From positions 124,001 to 188,000 of the forward strand of contig NZ_BONI01000007.1 in NCBI RefSeq assembly GCF_016862635.1: a stretch of DNA of 64,000 bases. Reading direction: 5' to 3'. A program made the position numbers and the translations under genes. The notes under the pieces were generated by a model. That model searched no databases. It had not been told where the DNA came from and worked only from the letters and a program-made list of their open reading frames with translations. This DNA comes from Catellatospora coxensis (GTDB taxonomy: Bacteria; Actinomycetota; Actinomycetes; Mycobacteriales; Micromonosporaceae). Positions 16,447-24,770 of this stretch are shown here, piece after piece (within the stretch, counting starts at the first letter, position 1; each line of letters opens with the position of its first letter).

Positions 16447-17334
16447 TCAGCGCGCCACTCCCGTCGCGAGGATCATGCCGCCGTATCCGCAACGTAAGGG
16501 AGAGTCGGTCTCCACCATGGTCAAGGTCAGCTTATGCGCCACCACCGATAGGCAGTCTTCCACCTTTGCGAGATCAACGGCAACAGCCGGGAAGTAGGTG
16601 TCACCGACCCAATAGCCTTCCGAGTCGGCCATGAACGCCGCGGCGAAAGGCGCGCCGACCCGCAGTGCCCGGCCGAAGCTGATGGTGGCCTGCCAGAACT
16701 CACCAGGATCGCGGGTGAGCGATTCGGCCACGAAGAACATGGTGCCGATGTCCCATGCGCGTTCCGGCAGCCGGAAGATGTTCATGCGGTCGACTCGCGC
16801 CGCCTTGCGCATCCGATGGCGCGGTTTCTGCAGCCTCGCGTAAGCCGGAACACCGCCGTACGCGTCCCAGAAGGCATCCCAATGGTTGTCGTAGAACTCC
16901 ACCTGGCGCTTGAGCCAGGCGACATTGGACCGAGAGAAGTCGCGCAGGTCGATGGCGTCACAGAACGGGAGCATCGCCATGGTCGGGTAAAGGTTCGCCC
17001 CGCTGCCGACGTCGAGCCCGCGCAGCCCGGCCAGCGGCGGAGTCTCGAAGAACTTCCCGAAGAAGGCGCCGACCATTCGAATGATCTCTGTGTCGTCGTC
17101 ACGGAGATTCAGATAATTGTGCGTCCGGTAGGAATCCGGATTGAAATCGTCCCAGTCGAAGTCGGCGTTGTAATGCCCCTCGTCGAGTTCGTCGAACTCG
17201 TCGATGAAACCGTCGACGTCGAGAAGACCGGACTCGTCCAGCTCGCTCCGGTAACGGCCCGCAGCCAGTTGATCGACGCCGTCCAGAACCGCAGCATGAT
17301 CGGGTTCGAGGGCGGTGCCGGCCACGGGGCTCAC
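16447..17334 (-). CDS. SCO2525 family SAM-dependent methyltransferase
   Basis: The 295-residue protein has a class I methyltransferase core: motif I GLRGLDVGSGANLYPTMAML near residue 105, an acidic post-I DAIDLRDFSRSN, and ERAWDIGTMFFVAESLTR as the motif IV/V region. The DVGSGANLYP form resembles the NNMT/PNMT/TEMT group of small-molecule N- or S-methyltransferases. The 80-residue acidic N-terminal extension (DEFDELDEGHYNADFDWDDF) is unusual and may be a docking or lid element. The substrate is unknown. GTG at 17334 has GGAG 4 nt upstream. It is the first gene of the minus-strand operon and is divergent from the second membrane-anchored protein. Confidence 0.82.
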   Translation of the reverse strand: MSPVAGTALEPDHAAVLDGVDQLAAGRYRSELDESGLLDVDGFIDEFDELDEGHYNADFDWDDFNPDSYRTHNYLNLRDDDTEIIRMVGAFFGKFFETPPLAGLRGLDVGSGANLYPTMAMLPFCDAIDLRDFSRSNVAWLKRQVEFYDNHWDAFWDAYGGVPAYARLQKPRHRMRKAARVDRMNIFRLPERAWDIGTMFFVAESLTRDPGEFWQATISFGRALRVGAPFAAAFMADSEGYWVGDTYFPAVAVDLAKVEDCLSVVAHKLTLTMVETDSPLRCGYGGMILATGVAR

Positions 17335-17714
17335 GTCACTCCACGCACTCTTCTCTGTGGCCGACGGTCAGAGGGATGAGAACGGCCACCATTCCAGCCC
17401 AGCGTTCTTGGGTCTCCAGACGTCAACGCTCGACGGTAGAGCAAAGGCGCGCTACACCGGACTGAGCAGACAGGATCGGGTCGGCCGTGTCAAGGGTTGC
17501 AGAACTACTCTGCATCGATCGACTACGGCTGCTGCAAAAAGTCTAACGACCGGAACCGATGGTGGTGGCGACAACCCCGGATCGGCGACCCGGAAAGCCT
17601 GACGGGCTCCCTCGGGGCACCCGGCGAGCGCCGCCCGGAACATGGCCTCTTGGCCGCGTTCCGCGACTGTCCGCACGATGGCCATCGATCGATTCCTTCC
17701 TGCAGAGTCAGGCC
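17335..17714. other. 380-nt divergent spacer upstream of the SCO2525-like operon
   Basis: No convincing gene is seen here: the open frames on both strands lack ribosome sites and have atypical composition. The segment is longer than most gaps in the window and presumably carries back-to-back promoters for the methyltransferase operon and the membrane protein at 17715. The middle part (about 17500-17560) is AT-richer than its flanks. No clear inverted repeat was found. Confidence 0.4.
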
Positions 17715-18695
17715 ATGACCCCCTCGGCCCGTCAGGCGTCGCCGTTCGTGCCCGCACACGTCCACTCCCGCGAGCACGGCACGCGAAGAAGGCTCAGCAC
17801 GCGGATCCCCCAGTGGTTGCCCACGACCCTGGGTGTCTTCGTGTCGGCCGGCCTGAGCACGTTCTTCTACCTGAAGACCGACGTGTCGACGGGCATCGCC
17901 ACCCTCGCCGGCCTCACCGGGATAACCGTGGCACTGCAACTCGAACTTCTCCTCAAGAGCAAGAAGGCGGAGGTCGAGGAGGTCCGGCGGAACAGGATCG
18001 TCGCCGGAATAGAGCAGGTCTCCTGGCTGCCGGAAGTTCTCGACGGGATGCTGCGGCACCTCCGCCAGATCGAGACGGCCTACGGGAACACCGAGGTCGT
18101 CGTGCTGGCCCGCAAGGCGTTCGACGACTGCGGCTACCTGCTGACCGACCTCCAGCGCGGGCTCTACGTGCCCCGGGACGGCGAGTCCGCGAACAAGCTC
18201 ATGCGCGAGCTCACCGCGGCGGCCCAGACGTCGCTACGGGCGACGACGTCCGACAGCGAACTCGACTTCTGGGCCTCGGGCGCGGGGCGTCGCTACCTTC
18301 GGCTGCACCAGCGAAACAGCAGCGGCGGTCTCAATACGCAACGCATCTTCATCTACCAGCGGTGGACCGCGCGGCACGAGAGCATCGCCGCCGAGCAGCA
18401 GGCGCTGGGCATCGAGGTCCACACCATTCCGCTGCGCAGGCTCCGGGCCGCGCAGGCGATCGGCGTCATCATCTGGGACGACACCGCGGCACTGGACCTG
18501 ACCTTCAACGCCGCGGGCGAGGACATCTTCGCCCGGTTCAGCTTCGCCCGGCAGGACGTCGACAGGCTCACGACGCTCTACGGCGCGATCCTGGAGGAGG
18601 CGCAGCTGTGGGCGCCCGGCAGCATCCCGCTCGAGGGTGAGCCCGGCGTGGCCGACGATCCCGCTGCGGGTTCGCCGGCCACGCCGGGGACGTGA
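17715..18695 (+). CDS. Membrane-anchored protein with conserved C-terminal domain, copy B
   Basis: The 326-residue protein has a basic N-terminus, two transmembrane helices (about residues 34-54 and 58-78, the second as GIATLAGLTGITVALQLELL), and a basic/acidic amphipathic stretch ending near VRRNRIVAGIEQVSW. The C-terminal region carries LDFWASGAGRRYLRLHQRN then QRIFIYQRW, paralleling copy A at 11729. The middle contains DDCGYLLTDLQRGLYV. It lacks recognised catalytic residues and I do not know its family. The ATG lacks a strong ribosome site. Divergent placement against the SCO2525-like operon suggests co-regulation. It ends 1 nt before the convergent chitinase stop. Confidence 0.7.
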   Translation: MTPSARQASPFVPAHVHSREHGTRRRLSTRIPQWLPTTLGVFVSAGLSTFFYLKTDVSTGIATLAGLTGITVALQLELLLKSKKAEVEEVRRNRIVAGIEQVSWLPEVLDGMLRHLRQIETAYGNTEVVVLARKAFDDCGYLLTDLQRGLYVPRDGESANKLMRELTAAAQTSLRATTSDSELDFWASGAGRRYLRLHQRNSSGGLNTQRIFIYQRWTARHESIAAEQQALGIEVHTIPLRRLRAAQAIGVIIWDDTAALDLTFNAAGEDIFARFSFARQDVDRLTTLYGAILEEAQLWAPGSIPLEGEPGVADDPAAGSPATPGT

Positions 18696-18696
18696 C

Positions 18697-20106
18697 CTAC
18701 TTCAGGACCGGGTTCAGCGCGTTGATGAGCGCGTTGTCGTCGGAGTCCTGGCTGAGCTCCCACGCCATCGCGCCGCGCAGGCCGAGCAGCTTGATCAGCG
18801 CGGTACGCTCGGCGAGCGACTTCGGATCGGTGTACACGATCGTGGTCGGTGCGGTGACGGTGCCGGTCGCGAGCACGTGGTCCGCCGCCGGGTTCCACAG
18901 GTAGGGCTCCCCGGCGAAGGGGTTCCACTTGCGGGTCCAGCCGCTGGTCGCGGTGCCCGACGGCGACAGGATTCCCGACACGTCGACCAGGTCGTGGTAC
19001 GACGGCTGCGGCTTGGAGTCCCAGACCAGCGAGTCGGGGTTCATGCCGGTGTTGTCGAACGCCTTGTAGAGCCCGTCGGCGTTGCGGATGTACTGCACGC
19101 CGTAGAAGGGCACGCCGACGACGATCTTGTTGGCGGGCACCCCCTGGGCGAGGTAGTAGCCCACCGTGCCGACGGTGTTCCAGGTCCAGTCGTCGGCGTT
19201 CGGGTCGCGCGGGTCGCGGGTGAACAGGGTGCTCGGGCCCGCCACGGAGCCGCCGGGCACGTTGAAGTCGTAGGTCATGATGTTGACCCAGTCCATGTAC
19301 TTCGAGAACTCGCGCAGCTCGTAGTACTTGGTCGAGCTCGTCGCCGCGGGCAGCGCCGCCGTCAGCAGGTAGTGCTTGCCGTCGGCCTTGCCCTGCAGGT
19401 CGAGCTGGCGGCGGAACTCCTTGGCCAGCAGCGTCGCGTTGTGCCGGTCCTCCGGGCCGTAGTCGACGTTGCTGTCGGCCTTGGCCGTCGGGTACTCCCA
19501 GTCCAGGTCGATGCCGTCGAAGATGCCCTTCGCGACGCCGATGCCGCCCGCGTCCTCGGGCCAGCCGCCGGTCGGCAGGTTGCCCTTGATGAACGTGTCG
19601 ATGCAGGCCGTCACGAACGCCTGGCGGCGCTCGGGGGTCTTCGCGACGCTGGAGAACCAGGTCGACTTCGTCCAGCCGCCGAGCGAGATCTCGATCTTCA
19701 GGTGCGGGTTCGCGGCCTTGAGCTTGCGCAGCTGGTTGAAGTTGCCGTAGACGTTCTGGCCGGGGTACGTGTCGGCGACCCCGTCCACGGTGTTCTCCGG
19801 GCCCCAGTAGACCTGCTGGTAGTCGGCCCACGGGTCGAGCACGTCGCAGCCGACGGCCCCGGTGGCCTGGTTGAACGTCGGCACGCCGAAGGCGTACTGG
19901 ATGACGTTCAGCTTGTCGGCGGGGATGTCCTTGACGAAGTAACCCCGCCCGTAGACGGACCAGTTGGTGAAGTAGGCGGAGATCACCTTCTTCGGCGCGT
20001 CCGGCTTGGGGGCGCCACCGGCGGAGGCCGGCGCGGCCAGGAAGCCGGCGCCCAGGGCCAGGGCGACCGCCCCGGCGATGCCCGGGCGGAGCAGAGTTCT
20101 GAGCAT
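18697..20106 (-). CDS. Secreted GH18 chitinase
   Basis: The 469-residue preprotein begins with a Sec signal peptide (MLRTLLRPGIAGAVALALGA, cleavage after APASA near 29). The GH18 barrel follows: strand 1 VISAYFTNWSVYGRGY, strand 3 IEISLGGWTKS at 139-149, and strand 4 FDGIDLDWEYP with the catalytic DxxDxDxE at 197-204 (E204 acid/base). NIMTYDFN and the final AMAWELSQDSDD complete the family signature. It should cleave beta-1,4 GlcNAc linkages of chitin outside the cell. No carbohydrate-binding or type II-like extra domain is present. The ATG at 20106 has GGGAG 5 nt upstream; the ATG at 20118 does not. Confidence 0.95.
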   Translation of the reverse strand: MLRTLLRPGIAGAVALALGAGFLAAPASAGGAPKPDAPKKVISAYFTNWSVYGRGYFVKDIPADKLNVIQYAFGVPTFNQATGAVGCDVLDPWADYQQVYWGPENTVDGVADTYPGQNVYGNFNQLRKLKAANPHLKIEISLGGWTKSTWFSSVAKTPERRQAFVTACIDTFIKGNLPTGGWPEDAGGIGVAKGIFDGIDLDWEYPTAKADSNVDYGPEDRHNATLLAKEFRRQLDLQGKADGKHYLLTAALPAATSSTKYYELREFSKYMDWVNIMTYDFNVPGGSVAGPSTLFTRDPRDPNADDWTWNTVGTVGYYLAQGVPANKIVVGVPFYGVQYIRNADGLYKAFDNTGMNPDSLVWDSKPQPSYHDLVDVSGILSPSGTATSGWTRKWNPFAGEPYLWNPAADHVLATGTVTAPTTIVYTDPKSLAERTALIKLLGLRGAMAWELSQDSDDNALINALNPVLK

Positions 20107-20243
20107 ATGCACTCCCATCGTTCGTCCATGCGAACTTTCACGCGGGAGCGCGTTTCAGTCAAGAGACCTAACAGTTAGATTTCCTAAGCGTCGCAGGAGA
20201 TCCAGCCTCTGGCGACCGTCCTGCGTGGACCGACCTGCGTCGA
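20107..20243 (-). promoter_or_regulatory. Chitinase upstream region
   Basis: Within this 137-nt gap lies an exact inverted repeat CTAACAGTTAG at 20168-20178, followed on the minus strand by TTGACT, a good -35 hexamer. A matching -10 is not obvious. The palindrome just upstream of the -35 is a candidate operator; it is not the DasR site known for streptomycete chitinases. Confidence 0.35.
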
Positions 20244-21299
20244 TCAGCCGCGGGAGCGGGTGCCGGCCGCGTCGGCGGACACCGCCGCGCGGCGCGGGCG
20301 CACCGGCTCGTCCCGAGGGTCGGGCTCGTCCAGCGGCCCGGGTGTGTGGCCTGCCCCGCTGTCGGCTCCGGCGAGCGAGTCCTCGCCGACGTAGTACGCC
20401 GGCCGAGCCTGGACGCCCCGGTAGATCCGGCCCACGTACTCCCCCAGCAGGCCCAGGCAGATGAGCTGGCAGGCGCCCAGGAACAGCACCACCAGCGAAA
20501 GCGAGGTCCAGCCGGGCACGACGGTGCCCTGGAAGTACGCCACGAGCACCTTGGCCGCGGCGACGACACAGGCCAGCGCGCCGAACGCGCCCAGCCAGAT
20601 GCCCAGCCGCAGCGGGGCCGCGGTGAAGCTGATGATGCTGTCGACGGTCAGGTTGATCATCTTGCCGAGCGGGTACTTGCTGGTCCCCGCCGCCCGCTTC
20701 TCCCGGGTGTAGAGCACCTGCCCGCTGGGGAAACCCAGCCACGGCACCAGCAGGCGGTACACCGGGGCCTGCTCGGGCAGCTCGCGCAGCGCGTCCACCA
20801 TGGCCCGGCTGAGCAGCCGGAAGTCACCCGCGCCCAGCGGCATCCGGTTGCCGACGATGTGCCGCATCAGCCGGTAGTAGAGGTTGGCCGTGCCGCGCTT
20901 GAACAGGGTGTCGCTGGCCCGGTCGCCGCGTACGCCGTAGACGATGTCCAGCTCCTGCGTCTGCGCGAGGTGCAGCATCTCGGTGATGGTCTCGGGCGGG
21001 TCCTGCAGGTCGGCGTCGATGGTGACCACGTAGTCGCCGCGCGAGCGGTGCAGGCCGGCGGTGAGCGCGGCCTGGTGCCCGCCGTTGCGGCGCAGCCGGA
21101 CCAGTCGCAGCTCGGGCCACTTCGCCCGGAGCAGGGTCACGATGGCGGCGGTGGCGTCGCGGCTGCCGTCATCGACGGCGACGACTTCGTAGGCCTGGCC
21201 CAGCCCGTCGAGCACCGGTCGCAACCGGCTCACGAGCAGGGGCAGGACCGCCTCCTCGTTGTACATCGGGATGACGATTGACAGTCGCGGCACGGCCAT
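20244..21299 (-). CDS. Family 2 glycosyltransferase, DPM1/GtrB type with C-terminal membrane helices
   Basis: The 351-residue protein has an N-terminal GT-A domain: LSIVIPMYNEEAVLPLL, VVAVDDGSRDAT, and the DxD region TIDADLQDPPE. Two C-terminal membrane segments (about residues 225-250 and 262-290) end in GEYVGRIYRGVQARPAYYV, the pattern of polyprenyl-phosphate mannosyl/glucosyltransferases. It likely charges a polyprenyl phosphate with hexose for envelope glycosylation. The tail of about 35 residues is Asp/Pro/Arg-rich. The ATG at 21299 is preferred over the longer frame because TATCGT lies exactly 6 nt upstream, indicating a leaderless transcript. Confidence 0.9.
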   Translation of the reverse strand: MAVPRLSIVIPMYNEEAVLPLLVSRLRPVLDGLGQAYEVVAVDDGSRDATAAIVTLLRAKWPELRLVRLRRNGGHQAALTAGLHRSRGDYVVTIDADLQDPPETITEMLHLAQTQELDIVYGVRGDRASDTLFKRGTANLYYRLMRHIVGNRMPLGAGDFRLLSRAMVDALRELPEQAPVYRLLVPWLGFPSGQVLYTREKRAAGTSKYPLGKMINLTVDSIISFTAAPLRLGIWLGAFGALACVVAAAKVLVAYFQGTVVPGWTSLSLVVLFLGACQLICLGLLGEYVGRIYRGVQARPAYYVGEDSLAGADSGAGHTPGPLDEPDPRDEPVRPRRAAVSADAAGTRSRG

Positions 21300-21305
21300 G
21301 CGGAC

Positions 21306-21311
21306 ACGATA
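21306..21311 (-). promoter_or_regulatory. -10 element (TATCGT) of a leaderless promoter
   Basis: TATCGT on the minus strand ends 6 nt before the glycosyltransferase ATG at 21299, and no ribosome site is present. This is the same spacing as at 478 and 60880. Confidence 0.5.
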
Positions 21312-21341
21312 GCCATCGAAGTGCCTCACCCCTGAGTGTTC

Positions 21342-22115
21342 TCAGATGGAGAAATCGGGATTGTTCCTGATCATCGAGAAGGTCGCGCCCTGCGGGTCCT
21401 TGAGGATGGCGAACCGCCCGGCGGCCGAGTCCTCCGGCGGCATGACCTTGGTCGCGCCCAGTTCCAGGGCTTTGGCGTACGCCGCGTCGCAGTCGTCGAC
21501 CGCGAAGTACACCGACCAGTGCGGCGGCATCGGGCCCCACGCGGCGTCGATCGGCAGCGCCCCGGCCACCGGCCGGCCCTCGGCCTCCAGCAGGGTGTAC
21601 GTCATGCCCTCGGCCATCGACACGTCGCGCATGCCCACCCCGAAGACCTCCCGGTAGAACACCTTGGCGGCGTCGATGTCGGAGGTCATCAGCTCGTTCC
21701 AGGTAACGCTGCCCGGCTCGTTGGCCAGCTCGAACCCGGCGAACGCCAGCGGCTGCCACACGGAGAAGAAGGCGCCCTCGGGGTCGGTGAAGACCGCCAT
21801 CCGCCCCTGGCCCATCACGTCCATCGGCGGCACGACGACGGTCCCGCCGTGCTCGGCGACCTTCGCCATGATGTCGTCGGCGTCGTTCGCGGCGAAGTAC
21901 GTGGTCCACGAGCTGCCCCGGCCCACGTCGGTGGCGGGGCCGAGCCCCGCGACCTGCCTGCCGTCCTTGCGGAACATCCGGTAGCCGCCGGCGTCGGGGC
22001 CGAGATCCTCGTCGGTCCAGCCGAACAGCCGCCCGTAGAAGGCCACCGAACCGTCGAGGTCGGTGCTGCCGAGATCTACCCAGCTCGGGGTGCCCTGCTC
22101 ATACTCTGCCGCCAT
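21342..22115 (-). CDS. Two-domain VOC (glyoxalase/bleomycin-resistance fold) protein
   Basis: The 257-residue protein consists of two tandem VOC domains. The first begins PSWVDLGSTDLDGSVAFYGRLFGW and the second TWNELMTSDIDAAKVFYREVFGV; each ends in an FTDPEGAFFSVW or LKDPQGATFSMI strand. VOC proteins bind metal at paired H/E sites and serve as dioxygenases, isomerases or antibiotic-binding proteins; tandem forms like this are common in actinobacteria, mostly of unknown substrate. The ATG at 22115 has AAGGA 7-8 nt upstream. Neighbours give no clue to the substrate. Confidence 0.87.
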   Translation of the reverse strand: MAAEYEQGTPSWVDLGSTDLDGSVAFYGRLFGWTDEDLGPDAGGYRMFRKDGRQVAGLGPATDVGRGSSWTTYFAANDADDIMAKVAEHGGTVVVPPMDVMGQGRMAVFTDPEGAFFSVWQPLAFAGFELANEPGSVTWNELMTSDIDAAKVFYREVFGVGMRDVSMAEGMTYTLLEAEGRPVAGALPIDAAWGPMPPHWSVYFAVDDCDAAYAKALELGATKVMPPEDSAAGRFAILKDPQGATFSMIRNNPDFSI

Positions 22116-22335
22116 GCGGACATCCTTACTCCGCGCGCGGGGGCGGAGCCGGGCATCGCCGAAATTCCGCCCAAAGAGCGCGGCGACGGTGGCGGACTTC
22201 GGCAACCGCCAGCCCGCCCTAGGCCGCTCCTGAAAGACTGGCCACGGCGTGCCGCGTACCCATCGGGGCGGCATCTCTGCTGGTCACAAGCCTGTGCCCG
22301 CAACTGCCGGCGCGGCCGGAACGAGAGGAACCTCG

Positions 22336-22929
22336 ATGCCCACCACCAAGTCGCCCGCCAAGTCCGCCGCGGCCCGCGGCAGCCAGCCCATGCTGCACCG
22401 GAAGGGCGAGCAGATCCAGGAGTACGGCACCGTACGCCAGCTCCCGGTGGGCCTGTCCCACGACGCCCGGATGTACTCGTGCGAGCGGCTCAACCAGTGC
22501 CTCGCCGACTCGCAGATCCTCTACAGCCTCTACAAGAAGCACCACTGGCTGATGCGCGGACCGACGTTCTACCAGCTGCACCTGCTGCTCGACAAGCACG
22601 CCGGCGAGCAGCTGGAACTGATCGACGCCATCGCCGAGCGGGTGCAGACCCTGGGCGGCGTGGCGATCGGCGACCCGCGCCACGTCGCGGAGATCACCGT
22701 CATCCCGCGCCCGCCGGACGGCGTCGAGGAGGTGCCCGCGATGATCTCCCGCCTGCTGGAGGCGCACGAGGCCATCCTGGTCGCCGCGCACGACGCCGCG
22801 AAACGCGCCGACGAGATGGGCGACGACGGCACCAACGACCTGCTCGTCTCCGACGTCATCCGCACCGGCGAGCTGCAGGCCTGGTTCCTCGCCGAGCACC
22901 TGGTCGACACCCCGCTCGTCGAGTCCTGA
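22336..22929 (+). CDS. dps: Dps-family ferritin-like DNA-protection protein
   Basis: The 197-residue four-helix ferritin-like protein carries the Dps ferroxidase ligands: YKKHHWLMRGPTFYQLH on the first helix, then LLLDKHAGEQLELIDAIAERV (D and E ligands). Dps dodecamers oxidise and store iron and can coat DNA under oxidative or starvation stress. The N-terminal 30 residues are Lys/Arg/Ser-rich and probably disordered, the type of tail used for DNA binding. GAGAGGA precedes the ATG at 22336. Monocistronic and convergent with the GH35 gene (10-nt gap). Confidence 0.92.
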   Translation: MPTTKSPAKSAAARGSQPMLHRKGEQIQEYGTVRQLPVGLSHDARMYSCERLNQCLADSQILYSLYKKHHWLMRGPTFYQLHLLLDKHAGEQLELIDAIAERVQTLGGVAIGDPRHVAEITVIPRPPDGVEEVPAMISRLLEAHEAILVAAHDAAKRADEMGDDGTNDLLVSDVIRTGELQAWFLAEHLVDTPLVES

Positions 22930-22939
22930 CAGAGCCGGG

Positions 22940-24715
22940 TCAGGCGATGTAGGTGGTCGCGGGGCCCAGGTCGGGTTGCTCGCGCACCTCGACGACGGGG
23001 TGCGCGGGCTCGGCGTCCAGTTCCAGCACGATGATCTCGTTGTCGCCCTCGCGCAGCAGCGGCCACGGGACGTACAGGGTGACCTGGGGGCCCCGCTCCC
23101 AGTAGCGGCCCAGGTTGAAGCCGTTGACCCAGACGTAGCCCTTGTGCCAGCCGGGCAGCGCGAGGAAGCCGTCGCGCACGTCGTCGACGCGCAGCACACC
23201 GCGGCGGAACACCGGCCCGGCCGCGCCGGTCTCGCGCCCCCACGGCAGCACCGAGACGTCGTCGAGCGGTACCGGATCGATCTCGTACCCGTGCACGAGC
23301 TGCTGACCGTGGAAGACCCCGCCGACGATGCCCTTGCGCTCGCCCACCAGCGGGCCGTAGTTGACCCGGCCCATCGCCTCCACGACGAGCGTCACGTCGG
23401 CTCCGGCGCCGGCGATCTCCAGCGGCAGCGCGGCGGGGCCGTTGCGGTCGAGCACGCCGGCGGGCGAGCCGTCGACCAGCACCTGCGCCCGGTCGCGCAG
23501 GCCCTTGACGCGCAGCTGATGACCGCTCCGCGGCCCGGGAACACGGGCCCGGTAGACGGCCAGCCCGTACGCCTGGCCCAGCTCCTCCAGCGTCTTCGGG
23601 GCGGCGCTGTGCACGGTGCCGGTGGACAGCACGTCCAGGCAGTCCAGCAGCGACAGGCGCCCGGTCAGCTCGACCCGGCCGGCGGGCAGCGTCTTCGGCT
23701 GCTCCGACGGCGGGTCGGGCAGCTCCGCCCCGCGCCCGAGCACCTCCCGGAACGCCCAGTACTTCGGCGTCAGCGCCCCGTGCTCGCTCAGCGGGGCGTC
23801 GTAGTCGTAGGACGTCACGTCGGGCAGGTACACGTCGTCGAGGTGCTCGCCGACCGCGTTGGCCCCGGCCAGGAAGCCGAAGTTGGTGCCGCCGTGGGCC
23901 ATGTAGAGGTTGACCGACGCGCCCTCGTCGATCATCTCCGCGAGCGTGGCCGCCGCCTCCGCCGCGGGCCGCACGTGGTGGTCCTTGCCGTGGTGGTCGA
24001 ACCAGCCGTTCCAGTACTCCATGCAGAAGGACGGCCAGCGGCGCAGCGCGGCCATGTCGGCGAAGCGCTCCGCCGGGCGGCTGCCGAAGTTGGCGGTGGC
24101 GTAGACGCCGTCGAGGGTGCCGCCGGTGACCATCAGGTCGGTCGGGCCGTCGGAGGTGAACAGCGGCACCTCGATGCCCCGGGCGCGCAGCCCGTCGGCG
24201 AGGTGGCGCAGGTAGCGCCGGTCCGAGCCGTACGAGCCGTACTCGTTCTCGACCTGCGCCATCAGCACGTTGCCGCCCCGGGTCACCTGGTGCTCGACCA
24301 GGTGCGGGACGAGCCGGTCGAAGAACCGGTCGACCGGCTCCAGGAACCGGGGGTCGTGGCAGCGCAGCGGGATCTCCTCGGCGGCCCGCAGCCAGGCGGG
24401 CAGGCCGCCGTTGTCCCACTCCGCGCAGATGTACGGCCCCGGCCGCACGATCGCGTACAGGCCCGCCGCCGCGGCCTCGGCCAGGAAGCGCCCCAGGTCG
24501 ATCCGGCCGCCGAAGTCGAACTCGCCCGGCCGGGGCTCGTGCAGGTTCCACGGCACGTAGGTCTCGATCGTGTTCAGACCCATCGCGCGCAGCTTGCGCA
24601 GCCGGTCGCCCCACTGCTCGGGCAGCACCCGGAAGTAGTGGATCGCCCCGGAGAGCACCTGGAACGGCTTGCCGTCGAGTTCGAGGGCGTCCGGCGTGAC
24701 ACGGAAGACTGGCAT
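22940..24715 (-). CDS. Beta-galactosidase, GH35
   Basis: The 591-residue protein has the GH35 (alpha/beta)8 barrel: FQVLSGAIHYFRVLPEQW, IETYVPWNLHEP and RPGPYICAEWDNGGLPAWL. The acid/base is in MAQVENEYGSYG (E158) and the nucleophile in SFCMEYWNGWFDHHG (E233). C-terminal jelly-roll domains end in GYVWVNGFNLGRYWERGPQ. There is no signal peptide, so it acts on imported galactosides in the cytoplasm. A LacI-type operator overlaps the region just upstream of the ATG at 24715. A longer frame to 24751 would start inside this operator and is rejected. Confidence 0.94.
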   Translation of the reverse strand: MPVFRVTPDALELDGKPFQVLSGAIHYFRVLPEQWGDRLRKLRAMGLNTIETYVPWNLHEPRPGEFDFGGRIDLGRFLAEAAAAGLYAIVRPGPYICAEWDNGGLPAWLRAAEEIPLRCHDPRFLEPVDRFFDRLVPHLVEHQVTRGGNVLMAQVENEYGSYGSDRRYLRHLADGLRARGIEVPLFTSDGPTDLMVTGGTLDGVYATANFGSRPAERFADMAALRRWPSFCMEYWNGWFDHHGKDHHVRPAAEAAATLAEMIDEGASVNLYMAHGGTNFGFLAGANAVGEHLDDVYLPDVTSYDYDAPLSEHGALTPKYWAFREVLGRGAELPDPPSEQPKTLPAGRVELTGRLSLLDCLDVLSTGTVHSAAPKTLEELGQAYGLAVYRARVPGPRSGHQLRVKGLRDRAQVLVDGSPAGVLDRNGPAALPLEIAGAGADVTLVVEAMGRVNYGPLVGERKGIVGGVFHGQQLVHGYEIDPVPLDDVSVLPWGRETGAAGPVFRRGVLRVDDVRDGFLALPGWHKGYVWVNGFNLGRYWERGPQVTLYVPWPLLREGDNEIIVLELDAEPAHPVVEVREQPDLGPATTYIA

Positions 24716-24737
24716 GGTCGCGGAGTCTAGACCAATA

Positions 24738-24749
24738 GAAAGCGTTTTC
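24738..24749. promoter_or_regulatory. LacI-family operator upstream of GH35 gene
   Basis: GAAAGCGTTTTC is a near-perfect 12-bp palindrome with a central CG-type core (one mismatch between arms). It matches the general LacI/GalR operator shape (GAAANCGNTTTC-like) and lies 22 nt before the start codon, a position suited to repression. The regulator gene is not in the window. Confidence 0.6.
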
Positions 24750-24770
24750 ACCAGTCTCGGTCATGGGCTC

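Noticed and set aside
17497-17718. Small plus-strand frame in the spacer upstream of copy B
   Set aside because: It has no ribosome site, no similarity I recognise, and ends across the real start at 17715.
24716-24751. Twelve-residue longer start for the GH35 beta-galactosidase
   Set aside because: It would begin inside the LacI-type operator, and the family starts at the MPVFRVTPD position.
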